Below, piece after piece: positions 53,278-63,896 of a stretch of DNA of 64,000 nt. Under the pieces are notes generated by a model. The model saw only the letters and a list, made by a program, of their open reading frames with translations, was not told the DNA's origin and searched no databases. Position numbers and translations under genes: made by a program. The stretch is from Gonocerus acuteangulatus. Its lineage: Eukaryota > Arthropoda > Insecta > Hemiptera > Coreidae. Numbering within the stretch: the first letter of the stretch is position 1; each line of letters begins with the position of its first letter. The stretch covers positions 59,450,449 through 59,514,448 of the forward strand of contig OX328132.1 of the NCBI GenBank assembly GCA_946811695.1, written 5' to 3'.

Positions 53278-55740
53278 ATTTGTCGCTCCAGCCGTTTCCG
53301 AGAAAACGTGGCTGTGCTAGCGTAATATTACGCCAGCACAGCCACCCCCGTAACTTTTGATCTAATTGTCTGACGAAATTCAGATTGGTACGAGAATTTG
53401 TTGCTAATTTGTTGCTCTAGAATGACACCAATCACGAATTTGTCGCTCCAGCCGTTTCCGAGAAAACGTGGCTGTGCTAGCGTAATATTACGCCAGCACA
53501 GCCACCCCCGTAACTTTTGATCTAATTGTCTGACGAAATTCAGATTGGTACGAGAATTTGTTGCTAATTTGTTGCTCTAGAATGATACCAATCACGAATT
53601 TGTCGCTCCAGCCGTTTCCGAGAAAACGTGGCTGTGCTAGCGTAATATTACGCCAGCACAGCCACCCCCGTAACTTTTGATCTAATTGTCTGACGAAATT
53701 CAGATTGGTACGAGAATTTGTTGCTAATTTGTTGCTCTAGAATGACACCAATCACGAATTTGTCGCTCCAGCCGTTTCCGAGAAAACGTGGCTGTGCTAG
53801 CGTAATATTACGCCAGCACAGCCACCCCCGTAACTTTTGATCTAATTGTCTGACGAAATTCAGATTGGTACGAGAATTTGTTGCTAATTTGTTGCTCTAG
53901 AATGATACCAATCACGAATTTGTCGCTCCAGCCGTTTCCGAGAAAACGTGGCTGTGCTAGCGTAATATTACGCCAGCACAGCCACCCCCGTAACTTTTGA
54001 TCTAATTGTCTGACGAAATTCAGATTGGTACGAGAATTTGTTGCTAATTTGTTGCTCTAGAATGATACCAATCACGAATTTGTCGCTCCAGCCGTTTCCG
54101 AGAAAACGTGGCTGTGCTAGCGTAATATTACGCCAGCACAGCCACCCCCGTAACTTTTGATCTAATTGTCTGACGAAATTCAGATTGGTACGAGAATTTG
54201 TTGCTAATTTGTTGCTCTAGAATGACACCAATCACGAATTTGTCGCTCCAGCCGTTTCCGAGAAAACGTGGCTGTGCTAGCGTAATATTACGCCAGCACA
54301 GCCACCCCCGTAACTTTTGATCTAATTGTCTGACGAAATTCAGATTGGTACGAGAATTTGTTGCTAATTTGTTGCTCTAGAATGATACCAATCACGAATT
54401 TGTCGCTCCAGCCGTTTCCGAGAAAACGTGGCTGTGCTAGCGTAATATTACGCCAGCACAGCCACCCCCGTAACTTTTGATCTAATTGTCTGACGAAATT
54501 CAGATTGGTACGAGAATTTGTTGCTAATTTGTTGCTCTAGAATGACACCAATCACGAATTTGTCGCTCCAGCCGTTTCCGAGAAAACGTGGCTGTGCTAG
54601 CGTAATATTACGCCAGCACAGCCACCCCCGTAACTTTTGATCTAATTGTCTGACGAAATTCAGATTGGTACGAGAATTTGTTGCTAATTTGTTGCTCTAG
54701 AATGATACCAATCACGAATTTGTCGCTCCAGCCGTTTCCGAGAAAACGTGGCTGTGCTAGCGTAATATTACGCCAGCACAGCCACCCCCGTAACTTTTGA
54801 TCTAATTGTCTGACGAAATTCAGATTGGTACGAGAATTTGTTGCTAATTTGTTGCTCTAGAATGATACCAATCACGAATTTGTCGCTCCAGCCGTTTCCG
54901 AGAAAACGTGGCTGTGCTAGCGTAATATTACGCCAGCACAGCCACCCCCGTAACTTTTGATCTAATTGTCTGACAAAATTCAGATTGGTACGAGAATTTG
55001 TTGCTAATTTGTTGCTCTAGAATGACACCAATCACGAATTTGTCGCTCCAGCCGTTTCCGAGAAAACGTGGCTGTGCTAGCGTAATATTACGCCAGCACA
55101 GCCACCCCCGTAACTTTTGATCTAATTGTCTGACGAAATTCAGATTGGTACGAGAATTTGTTGCTAATTTGTTGCTCTAGAATGATACCAATCACGAATT
55201 TGTCGCTCCAGCCGTTTCCGAGAAAACGTGGCTGTGCTAGCGTAATATTACGCCAGCACAGCCACCCCCGTAACTTTTGATCTAATTGTCTGACGAAATT
55301 CAGATTGGTACGAGAATTTGTTGCTAATTTGTTGCTCTAGAATGACACCAATCACGAATTTGTCGCTCCAGCCGTTTCCGAGAAAACGTGGCTGTGCTAG
55401 CGTAATATTACGCCAGCACAGCCACCCCCGTAACTTTTGATCTAATTGTCTGACGAAATTCAGATTGGTACGAGAATTTGTTGCTAATTTGTTGCTCTAG
55501 AATGACACCAATCACGAATTTGTCGCTCCAGCCGTTGCCAAGAAAACGTGGCTGTGCTACCGTAATATTACGCCAGCACTGCCACCCCCGTAACTTTTGA
55601 TCTAATTATCTGACAAAATTCAGATTGGTACCAGAATTTGTTGCTAATTTGTTGCTCTAGAATGACACCAATCACGAATTTGTCGCTCCAGCCGTTACCG
55701 AGAAAACGTGGCTGTGCTAGCGTAATATTACGCCAGCACA
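53278..55740. repeat. 160 bp tandem array, left TIR (~15.4 copies)
   Basis: The unit contains 'tttgtcgctccagccgtttc', 'gtggctgtgctagcgtaata', 'cccccgtaacttttgatcta' and 'aatttgttgctaatttgttg'. Copies are almost identical, except for the last two at the inner end, which carry several changes. A single C/T site ('aatgacacc' or 'aatgatacc') varies in a pattern. Each unit holds a palindrome GGCTGTGCTRGCGTAAT / ATTACGCCAGCACAGCC. Confidence 0.97.
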
Positions 55741-56784
55741 AATTCATGATTGGTGGTTAATGAACATAAACTTTTAAATAAGAAGAAAGATTTTTGTACC
55801 AAATGTTATCAAAATCGAACCATTTTCTTCTTAATAATTCAAACCCCCCTAATAGTACTTAAACGTTTGAATATAAAAATAAAAAACCTTTCTTAGCGAG
55901 TGTTTATACTTTAAACGGATGGCCCGTGCAAAAATAAATTTTTGTGTCAAGGGCGGAAACTCTTTGGGGGAAAAATTCACATTTTATTTCTCAGTTTTAG
56001 TAATTCAAGGTCTTCCATGATAGTTGAAATTAACCTCAATTAAAAATAATACTATGAATTAGATACAGTATAGTAACAGCTGTTCTGTTATCGTCCTAGC
56101 AACGCATTCTACCTAGGTTTGCCTGCTCTAACCAATACAAACTTTAAACCCCTCTAAAAATATTTAAAAATTCGAATATCAAAAAATCCTTTCTTAGCGA
56201 GCGCCTACGTTCTATAGGGAGTGTCCATGCAAAATTTCAAAATTTTCTGTCGTGTGGTTTGGGATAGGGGATGATAGGTCAGTAAGTGAGTGAGTGAGTG
56301 AGTGAGTGGTATTTGACAAATATATAGTAGATTTTTCAAAAATACCTATCTCTTTCCTCATCGTCCGAATCAATACACTCATCTTCTCCATCATTTTCAC
56401 ACATTTACTTAAAACGCCTCTTCATTATTTCTTGATTCTCTTCATATAAAATGTGAAACAGCGGTCGAAAGAAGACATTATATTTTAAATTTTTGTTACC
56501 TAAGTAGAGTGTTGTGAACACCCTAAGCCAGTAAAAGGCCCAGAAAATAAACAAATAATGTTTTTTTTTATGCGACTGCAACCTCAATGTGAACAGAACT
56601 ACTATTTATGAAGGTACCAAAGCGATTAAATGGATTGTACATTTTTAAATTCAAAATATAGTGCTAATTAAGTCATGGGGTGCTGAAAACTCCCCACATC
56701 TCTACTTAAAGGTTAATATTATGTTTTGGTATTTTGAGAAAAATTAAAACACCGACGCAATGGCATACCGGAGAACGGGAGATT
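55741..56784. other. Element interior, no gene recognised
   Basis: Two related AT-rich blocks (about 55,840-55,930 and 56,140-56,230) share 'aaacccc' and 'tttcttagcgag', a diverged duplication. A small GTGA repeat lies at 56,280-56,307. No coding sequence is recognised. Confidence 0.4.
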
Positions 56785-57470
56785 ATAATTTTATTTATTT
56801 ATTTATGAGCGACCGTAACTAAGGCGACTCGCTCAGAACAAAAATTACATATACAATATACATACGAAAATTACATCTAATTAAATACAATCTTATTTTA
56901 CACATTTTTGCCCAAATATACAAATTGAAATTTTTATACACATCTATTTATAAGAGAATACAATATTACAATATACTTGAATATATGAAAAATCAATATT
57001 ATAATAATGCATAAAGTTTATACAAATAATCAATTAAGTTGGTTGAAGGAGGCTTCACACTCCTGTCAGTTTTATATTGTCAAATGTAAGATTTTAGTAT
57101 AGTACGGCTGTATAGTTTTAACATTTTAAGACAAATAAAATACATACACATATATGTGTGTATGTCCTGTTATAATTTGTTCATGTTTAATTATAATTAT
57201 AATTTGTTTAGTAGATTGGTCTTGTTGAGGTAGTTCAGTATGTTATCTATATATTTGCTTCCATCGCCGAGTAATTCAGTCATATTGTAAGGTAAGTCAT
57301 AGTTTTGTCGCTGTAAACATTCAGTCAGTATGTGCTTTATAGTCAGCGGTGTGTTACACTGTGAACATGTCGGTCTGTCCTGTCTTGTCATGAGATAAGA
57401 GTGTGTCAGTCGGGAATGGCCAATTCTTAAGCGGGAGATTATAAGAATCAGCCTTCACAGGAATCTGACA
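56785..57470 (-). mobile_element. I-like LINE 3' fragment with (TAAA)n tail
   Basis: The ORF2 C-terminus runs from about 57,460 to the stop at 57,197, then a 3' UTR down to a tail of TAAA-type repeats (plus strand 'atttatttatttatg', about 56,793-56,808). Short A-rich tandem repeats instead of a plain poly(A) are seen in I-type LINEs. The 5' part is missing. Confidence 0.7.
57197..57460 (-). pseudogene. LINE ORF2 C-terminus with C-x2-C-x7-H-x4-C
   Basis: The frame, open from about 57,460, reads ISRLRIGHSRLTHSYLMTRQ then CSQCNTPLTIKHILTEC and ends LNKTNLLNKL. The knuckle is intact and the natural stop seems present. It belongs to the family at 58,740-59,385 and the relics at 25,820 and 43,015. 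Confidence 0.8.
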
Positions 57471-57599
57471 GTACCTAGTAGCTACAGGAAATTCACCGCT
57501 TCCTCCCTCATTCTTAACTCTCTTAACTTGTCCACGTGATGTTATGTTTACATACCTGGTACCAACAACTCTAGCAGGCTCCCTTTATAAAATACTCTT

Positions 57600-57737
57600 T
57601 TTAGCGCGGTTACTCCCTATCTCCATAGGGAGAACCCGCTTATGAGGTTGACCTCATGACGCAATCCGGAAGTGCCGACTAGAAACTTTCACGTTTCAGA
57701 CCCTATAGATCACGAAAATATAGGTGGCTAAAATTTG

Positions 57738-57796
<59 letters not shown>

Positions 57797-58697
57797 TTAT
57801 ATATATGCTTGTCTGTTCGCGCTCCTGACGGCTCAAAAATGGTCCGATTTTGATGAAATTTGGCACAAAAATCTGTCTTCTAATTTGAAAGGTCAAGTTC
57901 GTTAACCAGCAGAATCCGCCCACTTGAAGATAGTGTTTGGGGCGAAATTCGCGCAAACAAAATCGTAAAGCTTACGTTTTTGAGTTTATATGCTTGCAGG
58001 TACTTGTTTTATAGGTTTGTTAACATAAGAAAACGAATGAACCCATTTTTAAGGCGATATGTGTAACCGTTTCTGAGAAAAGTGGAATCAATGTTTTTGT
58101 AGGTCATTATTTTTTTGTGAGTACTTAGAATCGCGGGATTCAATTGAAATATTTTCTACATTTTGGAAATTAATCCCAACTAAGATGATTAAATTTTGGT
58201 TATATTTGAAGTTAAGGAAGTATGCGAAAAAAAATATTTTATTAATAGACGTGAAAAATTTTCGGATCTCCATACATTTTTCGTAAATATCTCGATACCG
58301 GTTGGGAAATCGTGGTAAGTGGAAAGTGACCATTCGAATGCTTACTAAATACTCTACAAAAAATGTTGTGAAGCAATATTCGATGGGACAACGTCAATGA
58401 GAGATATAAGCACTTAAAACTTAAAAAGTGATTGTTTTGAAATGGTTTTTCTCTTTCTTTATCTCACTTTTTAATTGGTTGTTTCTAGTTTTAAATTGCA
58501 TTTATCAGTAAAGTTAGTATTGTAGTAAAATAAGCTAACAAACGGTGAAAGGTATTGGTAATAAGTTTGGAGTGGCTGTGGTAATCATGATGGCAGTGGC
58601 TGTCAGTTTCCTGTGATTTGTGATGCTAATCTATTCCATTTCTTCAAGATGTACGTAACCGCGCTAAGATGACGCAGTTCCTGCGAGTCGGACTTTT
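57600..58697 (+). mobile_element. Helentron-like element, long copy (best 5' end)
   Basis: It begins TTTTTAGCGCGGTTAC and ends with the inverse GTAACCGCGCTAA, then 'gatgacgcagttcctgcgag' and TCGGACTTTTT, so the 13-base inverted repeat is internal to the 3' end, as in Helentron subterminal repeats. A TA tract lies at 57,742-57,790. The core is about 90% like that of the copy at 41,380-42,705. The 81-86 codon minus-strand frames within it are not conserved proteins. Confidence 0.7.
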
Positions 58698-58699
58698 TC

Positions 58700-59590
58700 A
58701 TATTCTTAAAGGCCCATATACAAAAATACAACGAAAGCCTGGACAAATGAACAGTTGTCCCGCCGGGACGAAGTCATCCTATCCAGGCTTCGTATTGGAC
58801 ACACCTTACTTACCCACTCCTACCTACTAGACAGAAAGGACAGACCAACTTGTAGATATTGTAACGAGACTCTGACGGTTAAACATATACTTACCATTTG
58901 CAGACAACGCAATAACCTGACCATACCTTACTTACCCATTCCTTCTGACTGGACAGAAAGGACAGACCAACTTGTAGATATTGTAACGAGACTCTGACCG
59001 TTAAACATATACTTACCAACTGCAGACAACGCAATAACCTGACCATACCTTACTTACCCATTCCTTCTGACTGGACAGAAAGGACAGACCAACTTGTAGA
59101 TATTGTAACGAGACTCTGACGGTTAAACATATACTTACCATTTGCAGACAACGCAATAACCTGACCATACCTTACTTACCCATTCCTTCTGACTGGACAG
59201 AAAGGACAGACCAACTTGTAGATATTGTAACGAGACTCTGACCGTTAAACATATACTTACCAACTGCAGACAACGCAATAACCTGACCATACCTTACGAC
59301 TTACACGAAATACTGACAGAAGGTAGCCCACACATCAATGCATTACTCAAACATTTAAAAAACTCTTTATTATACACAAAAATTTAATTTACTAAATTTT
59401 GTCTGTTTTGATTATTTTATTTTATTTTGTTTGTTTGTTTTTTTCTTCATTCTTTTCCAATTTTATTTCTTCATTTGTTCTTATATACATATATATCACA
59501 TTTGAAGTTGACGACTGACATTTAAAGAGTTTTTCGCCTCTGTTGCAGAACTCTATAAATTAAATAAATAAAAAAAAGAAATAAAGGCCC
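58700..59590 (+). mobile_element. I-like LINE 3' fragment with a 122 bp tandem expansion
   Basis: ORF2 C-terminus, 3' UTR and an (AAAT)n-type tail at about 59,555-59,575. Four copies of a 122 bp segment lie inside the coding part. It directly follows the 3' end of the Helentron-like copy. Confidence 0.75.
58740..59385 (+). pseudogene. LINE ORF2 C-terminus disrupted by tandem repeats
   Basis: The frame reads LSRRDEVILSRLRIGHTLLT and CRYCNETLTVKHILTIC (C-x2-C-x7-H-x4-C). It then passes into repeated copies of itself: 'gacagaccaacttgtagata' recurs at 58,839, 58,961, 59,083 and 59,205. Since 122 is not a multiple of 3 the frame breaks at the first boundary. After the last unit the original end resumes (NNLTIPYDLHEILTEGS, ending at about 59,385). 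Confidence 0.8.
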
Positions 59591-60003
59591 ATAAATGTTC
59601 TTCAAGGCTAATGTACATTAAATGCCCACAATTATCTCATTCAAACCGTAGTATCAATTCAAACAATAATAATATAAACTTCTGGTTAGTGACAACTTTT
59701 CGAAAATCACTACTCTTCGAAAATAAATCCTCCAGACTGCCGAATCAAACAAAAGTTGTTTTATTTAATCAAATTTCCAAAGGAATACTCAAAACGGAGA
59801 TTATCTCTCAATTTCATAATGTAATTGAAATTCTAGAATAAAAAAAACAGCAAATAAATAAGAGTAATTTGTGTTTTTTTTGTGATATCATCAAAATTAA
59901 ATGAAAATTATTCTTGATATTAATTCTTGCATAAAAGTTAATTACAGAACAAATACATCGAAAATTATGAACGTTTTTACAAAAGGCTTCCTTGCAAAAC
60001 ACA
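59591..60003. other. No recognisable feature
   Basis: AT-rich. The 76-codon frame at 59,611-59,841 has no recognised motif. Confidence 0.3.
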
Positions 60004-60424
60004 CTGACGACACCTAGTCACACAGGTGATGTGATGATGTGCCGACTAGGCTGCTGACGACACCTAGTCACACAGGTGATGTGATGATGTGCCGACTAGA
60101 AACACACTGACGACACCTAGTCACACAGGTGATGTGATGATGTGCCGACTAGAAACACACTGACGACACCTAGTCACACAGGTGATGTGATGATGTGCCG
60201 ACTAGAAACACACTGACGACACCTAGTCACACAGGTGATGTGATGATGTGCCGACTAGAAACACACTGACGACACCTAGTCACACAGGTGATGTGATGAT
60301 GTGCCGACTAGAAACACACTGACGACACCTAGTCACACAGGTGATGTGATGATGTGCCGACTAGAAACACACTGACGACACCTAGTCACACAGGTGATGT
60401 GATGATGTGCCGACTAGAAAATTT
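60004..60424. repeat. 53 bp minisatellite (8 copies)
   Basis: The unit starts 'ctgacgacacctagtcacac' and ends 'gtgccgactagaaacaca'. Starts fall at 60,004, 60,053, 60,107, 60,160, 60,213, 60,266, 60,319 and 60,372; the first is shorter (49 bp). Later copies are identical. The 'gtgccgactagaaa' part is a piece of the Helentron-like 5' region, which continues right after the last copy. Confidence 0.95.
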
Positions 60425-60490
60425 TGCGTTTCAGATCCCCTAGAGATCGAAAATAATGGTGGTTCAAATTTATATATATATATATAAAAA
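60405..60490 (+). mobile_element. Helentron-like 5' region fragment
   Basis: 'gtgccgactagaaaattttg', 'cgtttcagatcccctagaga' and 'aatggtggttcaaatttata' continue the family consensus after the minisatellite, ending in a short TA run. Confidence 0.75.
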
Positions 60491-60518
60491 GGGGGGTGTC
60501 AATCGAGTTTTGAACACC

Positions 60519-60520
<2 letters not shown>

Positions 60521-60574
<54 letters not shown>
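60521..60574. repeat. (TA)n microsatellite in a hairpin loop
   Basis: About 26 TA units between two inverted copies of a mariner-type end. Confidence 0.97.
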
Positions 60575-60578
<4 letters not shown>

Positions 60579-60711
60579 GGTGTTCAAAACTCGATTGACA
60601 CCCCCCTTTTTTCCACAATTTTTGATATTTAAAAGGGAAACTTGGTGGGTCTTAACGTGGTCGAATGTACATTCATTGGACCCAATGCACGACCCCTCAA
60701 CTTTAATTATT

Positions 60712-60785
60712 TAGGAAATTCCTCGCTGCACCCTGGATGTCGGCACTAATGGCCTAGATGTCAAGACGCCGTAAAAAATAAATAA
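60712..60785 (+). mobile_element. SINE family 1 tail
   Basis: 'ttcctcgctgcaccctggat' and 'gtcggcactaatggcc' match the SINE at 5905-6080, ending in AAATAAATAAAT. The head is lost. Confidence 0.75.
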
Positions 60786-61420
60786 ATCGTTCAACACAAA
60801 AATAATTGCTACGAAATTCTAATCATTAGGTGAGTTCTATTGCTTAAAATTTATTATTTTAATGCCTTTATAAATTAATTGAATATGATTTTTAGGTGGA
60901 GCAAAAAGTTTAGAAAACGTTTATTAAGTTTTACGGAAGCGTAGCCCACGTTGATCATAAACTTTTCTGAAAACTTCAAAAACAAAAGTGTGTTTTGCCC
61001 CATTCCTATTTACGTTTTAGGCATTTAAAGGTACTTTTTGGAAAGAAAATTTAATCCTCTACAACGTTTATACCAATTACTTTTTCCATTACGGACATAC
61101 TTTCTGCGTTATTGGCAGAAAAGTGACAAAAAACAAGGGTTTTAACGGTTTTTGGCAATTTGTTACTCATTGGTGCGCTTTAGCGAAAAAATGACTGATA
61201 TAAAATCGACCTAAAATTCAATTCTCTACAATAATCCGTCATAAAAATAACCCCTTTCCATTGGAGATTCCAGAGTTAGGGTCTCTGGAGAAGAACTGGA
61301 GAAAGTTGAGGGGTCGTGCATTAGGTCCAATGAATGTACATTCGACCACGTTAATACCCACCAAGTTTCGCTTTTAAATATCAAAAATTGTGGAAAAAAG
61401 GGGGGTGTCAATCGAATAAA

Positions 61421-62024
61421 AAAATAATGAAATATATCAATTACGATGGAATTTTTATTTTTAATTCCCAATAATAAAAATTACTTAACTTTTAATTTTT
61501 ATTATTTTATTTATTAAATATATTTTATTAATTTTATTATTTTATTATTAAATATCTCTTAACCTCCGAATAAATAAATACATGATTTAGAACCTTTTGA
61601 TTATTAGAAGTTCTTTGTTTATGTGAGTGAATCAAAGTTCCTCTAAATCCAATTGATTTCTATGAGTATATATTGTATATTATAGAATTTGTTTTTGTGT
61701 ATTGCTTTCTATTTATTATAGCACTAATTTTTTTTTATTATTTAAAATAATGTTTAAAGTTAAAGTAAAAAAAAATTGTTATAAAAAAATGTCGAAATAA
61801 CATTATTCAAATAATTTTTATTTTTAAGGTTTTGAAATAAAAATTATTAAACATTTTTTTTTTAAATAGTAAAATATAATGTATTTTATATTTTATATCT
61901 AATTGATATTATCAATTACGATGGAATTTCTATTTTTATTTCCTAATAATAAAAATTAAAGGTTAAGTGAAACTCATTTGAAATAAAAATAGTTATTTTC
62001 GGTCTCTAGTTATTACCATGAAAT
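61421..62024. other. Very AT-rich stretch, no gene
   Basis: Runs of ATT/AAT-rich words with an approximate repeat ('caattacgatggaatttctatttttatt' type, 61,438 and 61,914). Nothing coding. Confidence 0.4.
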
Positions 62025-62082
62025 CAAAATTCCGGGAGGGGCTGCAGCCCCTCAGCCCCCCCCCCCTTATATACGCCCATGT
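62025..62082. mobile_element. hAT-type MITE, right end only
   Basis: 'ggggctgcagcccctcagcc' and the terminal TATATACGCCCATG match the right half of the MITEs at 18,383 and 51,967. The left end was not found, so a target duplication cannot be checked. Confidence 0.7.
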
Positions 62083-62299
62083 AAACAATATGAAAAATTA
62101 GGGTTTAATTACATACACAGACGTTTCATCATCTACGAAAATCATGGGAATTACAACTCACCTTAAAATATTCCTTACTCACTTCAAAGTGTGCTCAGGG
62201 CGATTTCGGCTTAAATATATAGGGAAAATGGAATATCGGTCGTATTTGTCGAACCAAATTTGCTCAAGGTCACGTGATTTCCTGCGCTATGCGTCCGAA

Positions 62300-63650
62300 C
62301 TCGTGGCGTAATATTATGCTTGCACAGCCACGTTTTCTCGGAAACGGCTGGAGCGACAAATTCGTGATTGGTGTCATTCTAGAGCAACAAATTAGCAACA
62401 AATTCTCGTACCAATCTGAATTTCGTCAGACAATTAGATCAAAAGTTACAGGGGTGGCTGTGCTGGCGTAATATTACGCTAGCACAGCCACGTTTTCTCG
62501 GAAACGGCTGGAGCCACAAATTCGTGATTGGTGTCATTCTAGAGCAACAAATTAGCAACAAATTCTCGTACCAATCTGAATTTCGTCAGACAATTAGATC
62601 AAAAGTTACGGGGGTGGCTGTGCTAGGGTAATATTACGCTAGCACAGCCACGTTTTCTCGGAAACGGCTGGAGCGACAAATTCGTGATTGGTGTCATTCT
62701 AGAGCAACAAATTAGCAACAAATTCTCGTACCAATCTGAATTTCGTCAGACAATTAGATCAAAAGTTACGGGGGTGGCTGTGCTGGCGTAATATTACGCT
62801 AGCACAGCCACGTTTTCTCGGAAACGGCTGGAGCGACAAATTCGTGATTGGTGTCATTCTAGAGCAACAAATTAGCAACAAATTCTCGTACCAATCTGAA
62901 TTTCGTCAGACAATTAGATCAAAAGTTACGGGGGTGGCTGTGCTAGCGTAATATTACGCTAGCACAGCCACGTTTTCTCGGAAACGGCTGGAGCGACAAA
63001 TTCGTGATTGGTGTCATTCTAGAGCAACAAATTAGCAACAAATTCTCGTACCAATCTGAATTTCGTCAGACAATTAGATCAAAAGTTACGGGGGTGGCTG
63101 TGCTAGCGTAATATTACGCTAGCACAGCCACGTTTTCTCGGAAACGGCTGGAGCGACAAATTCGTGATTGGTGTCATTCTAGAGCAACAAATTAGCAACA
63201 AATTCTCGTACCAATCTGAATTTCGTCAGACAATTAGATCAAAAGTTACGGGGGTGGCTGTGCTAGCGTAATATTACGCTAGCACAGCCACGTTTTCTCG
63301 GAAACGGCTGGAGCGACAAATTCGTGATTGGTGTCATTCTAGAGCAACAAATTAGCAACAAATTCTCGTACCAATCTGAATTTCGTCAGACAATTAGATC
63401 AAAAGTTACGGGGGTGGCTGTGCTGGCGTAATATTACGCTAGCACAGCCACGTTTTCTCGGAAACGGCTGGAGCGACAAATTCGTGATTGGTGTCATTCT
63501 AGAGCAACAAATTAGCAACAAATTCTCGTACCAATCTGAATTTCGTCAGACAATTAGATCAAAAGTTACGGGGGTGGCTGTGCTGGCGTAATATTACGCT
63601 AGCACAGCCACGTTTTCTCGGAAACGGCTGGAGCGACAAATTTGAAAATA
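62300..63650. repeat. 160 bp tandem array, right TIR (~8.3 copies, inverted)
   Basis: Reverse complement of the left array unit. Copies differ mainly inside the palindrome (gctagcg, gctggcg or gctaggg). Several units have a perfect GCTAGCGTAATATTACGCTA-type palindrome. The innermost unit is diverged ('gcgtaatattatgcttgcac'). Confidence 0.97.
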
Positions 63651-63753
63651 GTGTAACAAATTAGCAACAAATTAGCAACAAATTACTGAGTATGTTAGAA
63701 GTTGGGGTTGCAATGTTGCTGTTCCAGCGTAATAGAGCTACAAATCTATATTG

Positions 63754-63792
63754 GATGTTTTGGCTGCACTTAGGTAGCCTTCTTCAGCTAAA
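63754..63792 (-). ncRNA. Degenerate hammerhead-like motif (Penelope-type)
   Basis: The minus strand has CTGAAGA, a stem II GGCT...AGCC and AAAACATC where GAAA is expected. Order and spacing follow the Penelope-associated motifs, but the GAAA box is broken. It lies just outside the right target duplication of the Foldback-like element. Confidence 0.4.
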
Positions 63793-63896
63793 AACATAAA
63801 TATATAGAATTACAAGTGTAATTGTAAATTAAATATATATAATATTAAAAATAAATATACAGAACTACAAGTATTTTTAATACTGTATGTTTATTT

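Larger units (their letters stand above)
60485..61420. mobile_element. mariner-related MITE with long TIRs
   Basis: The left TIR (CAGGGTGTTCAAAACTCGAT, then 'tgacacccccct', 60,574-60,710) is inverted at about 61,285-61,420, where the last 20 or so bases are missing. The start and layout resemble the mariner at 43,763 (CAGGGTGTCCC, 'aaacttggtgggtc'). At 60,488-60,520 another inverted copy of the left end stands across a (TA)n tract, forming a perfect hairpin. The interior is too short for a transposase. Confidence 0.75.
53180..63739. mobile_element. Foldback-like transposon, 10.6 kb, satellite-built TIRs
   Basis: The outermost inverted bases are AGCYCTATTACGCTGGAAC; beyond them ACAAATCTA stands on both sides (53,171-53,179 and 63,740-63,748), a 9 bp target duplication. 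The TIRs continue inward with about 100 bp of shared non-tandem sequence and then arrays of a 160 bp unit in opposite orientation (left to 55,740, right from about 62,300). Long TIRs of tandem repeats plus a 9 bp duplication are the hallmark of Drosophila Foldback elements and related Mutator-superfamily foldbacks. No transposase was found inside, so it would depend on one supplied elsewhere. Confidence 0.8.

Noticed and set aside
60004..60424. CRISPR-like array of 53 bp repeats
   Set aside because: No spacers; the unit is partly transposon sequence.
61226..61471. 81-codon minus-strand frame
   Set aside because: Runs across the right TIR of the mariner-related MITE; not a conserved protein.
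53278..63650. TAATATTAC as evidence of an integrated CRESS-DNA virus
   Set aside because: No Rep or capsid-like frame was found anywhere in the window, and the motif is the centre of a longer palindrome in a transposon arm. Kept only as a structural observation.
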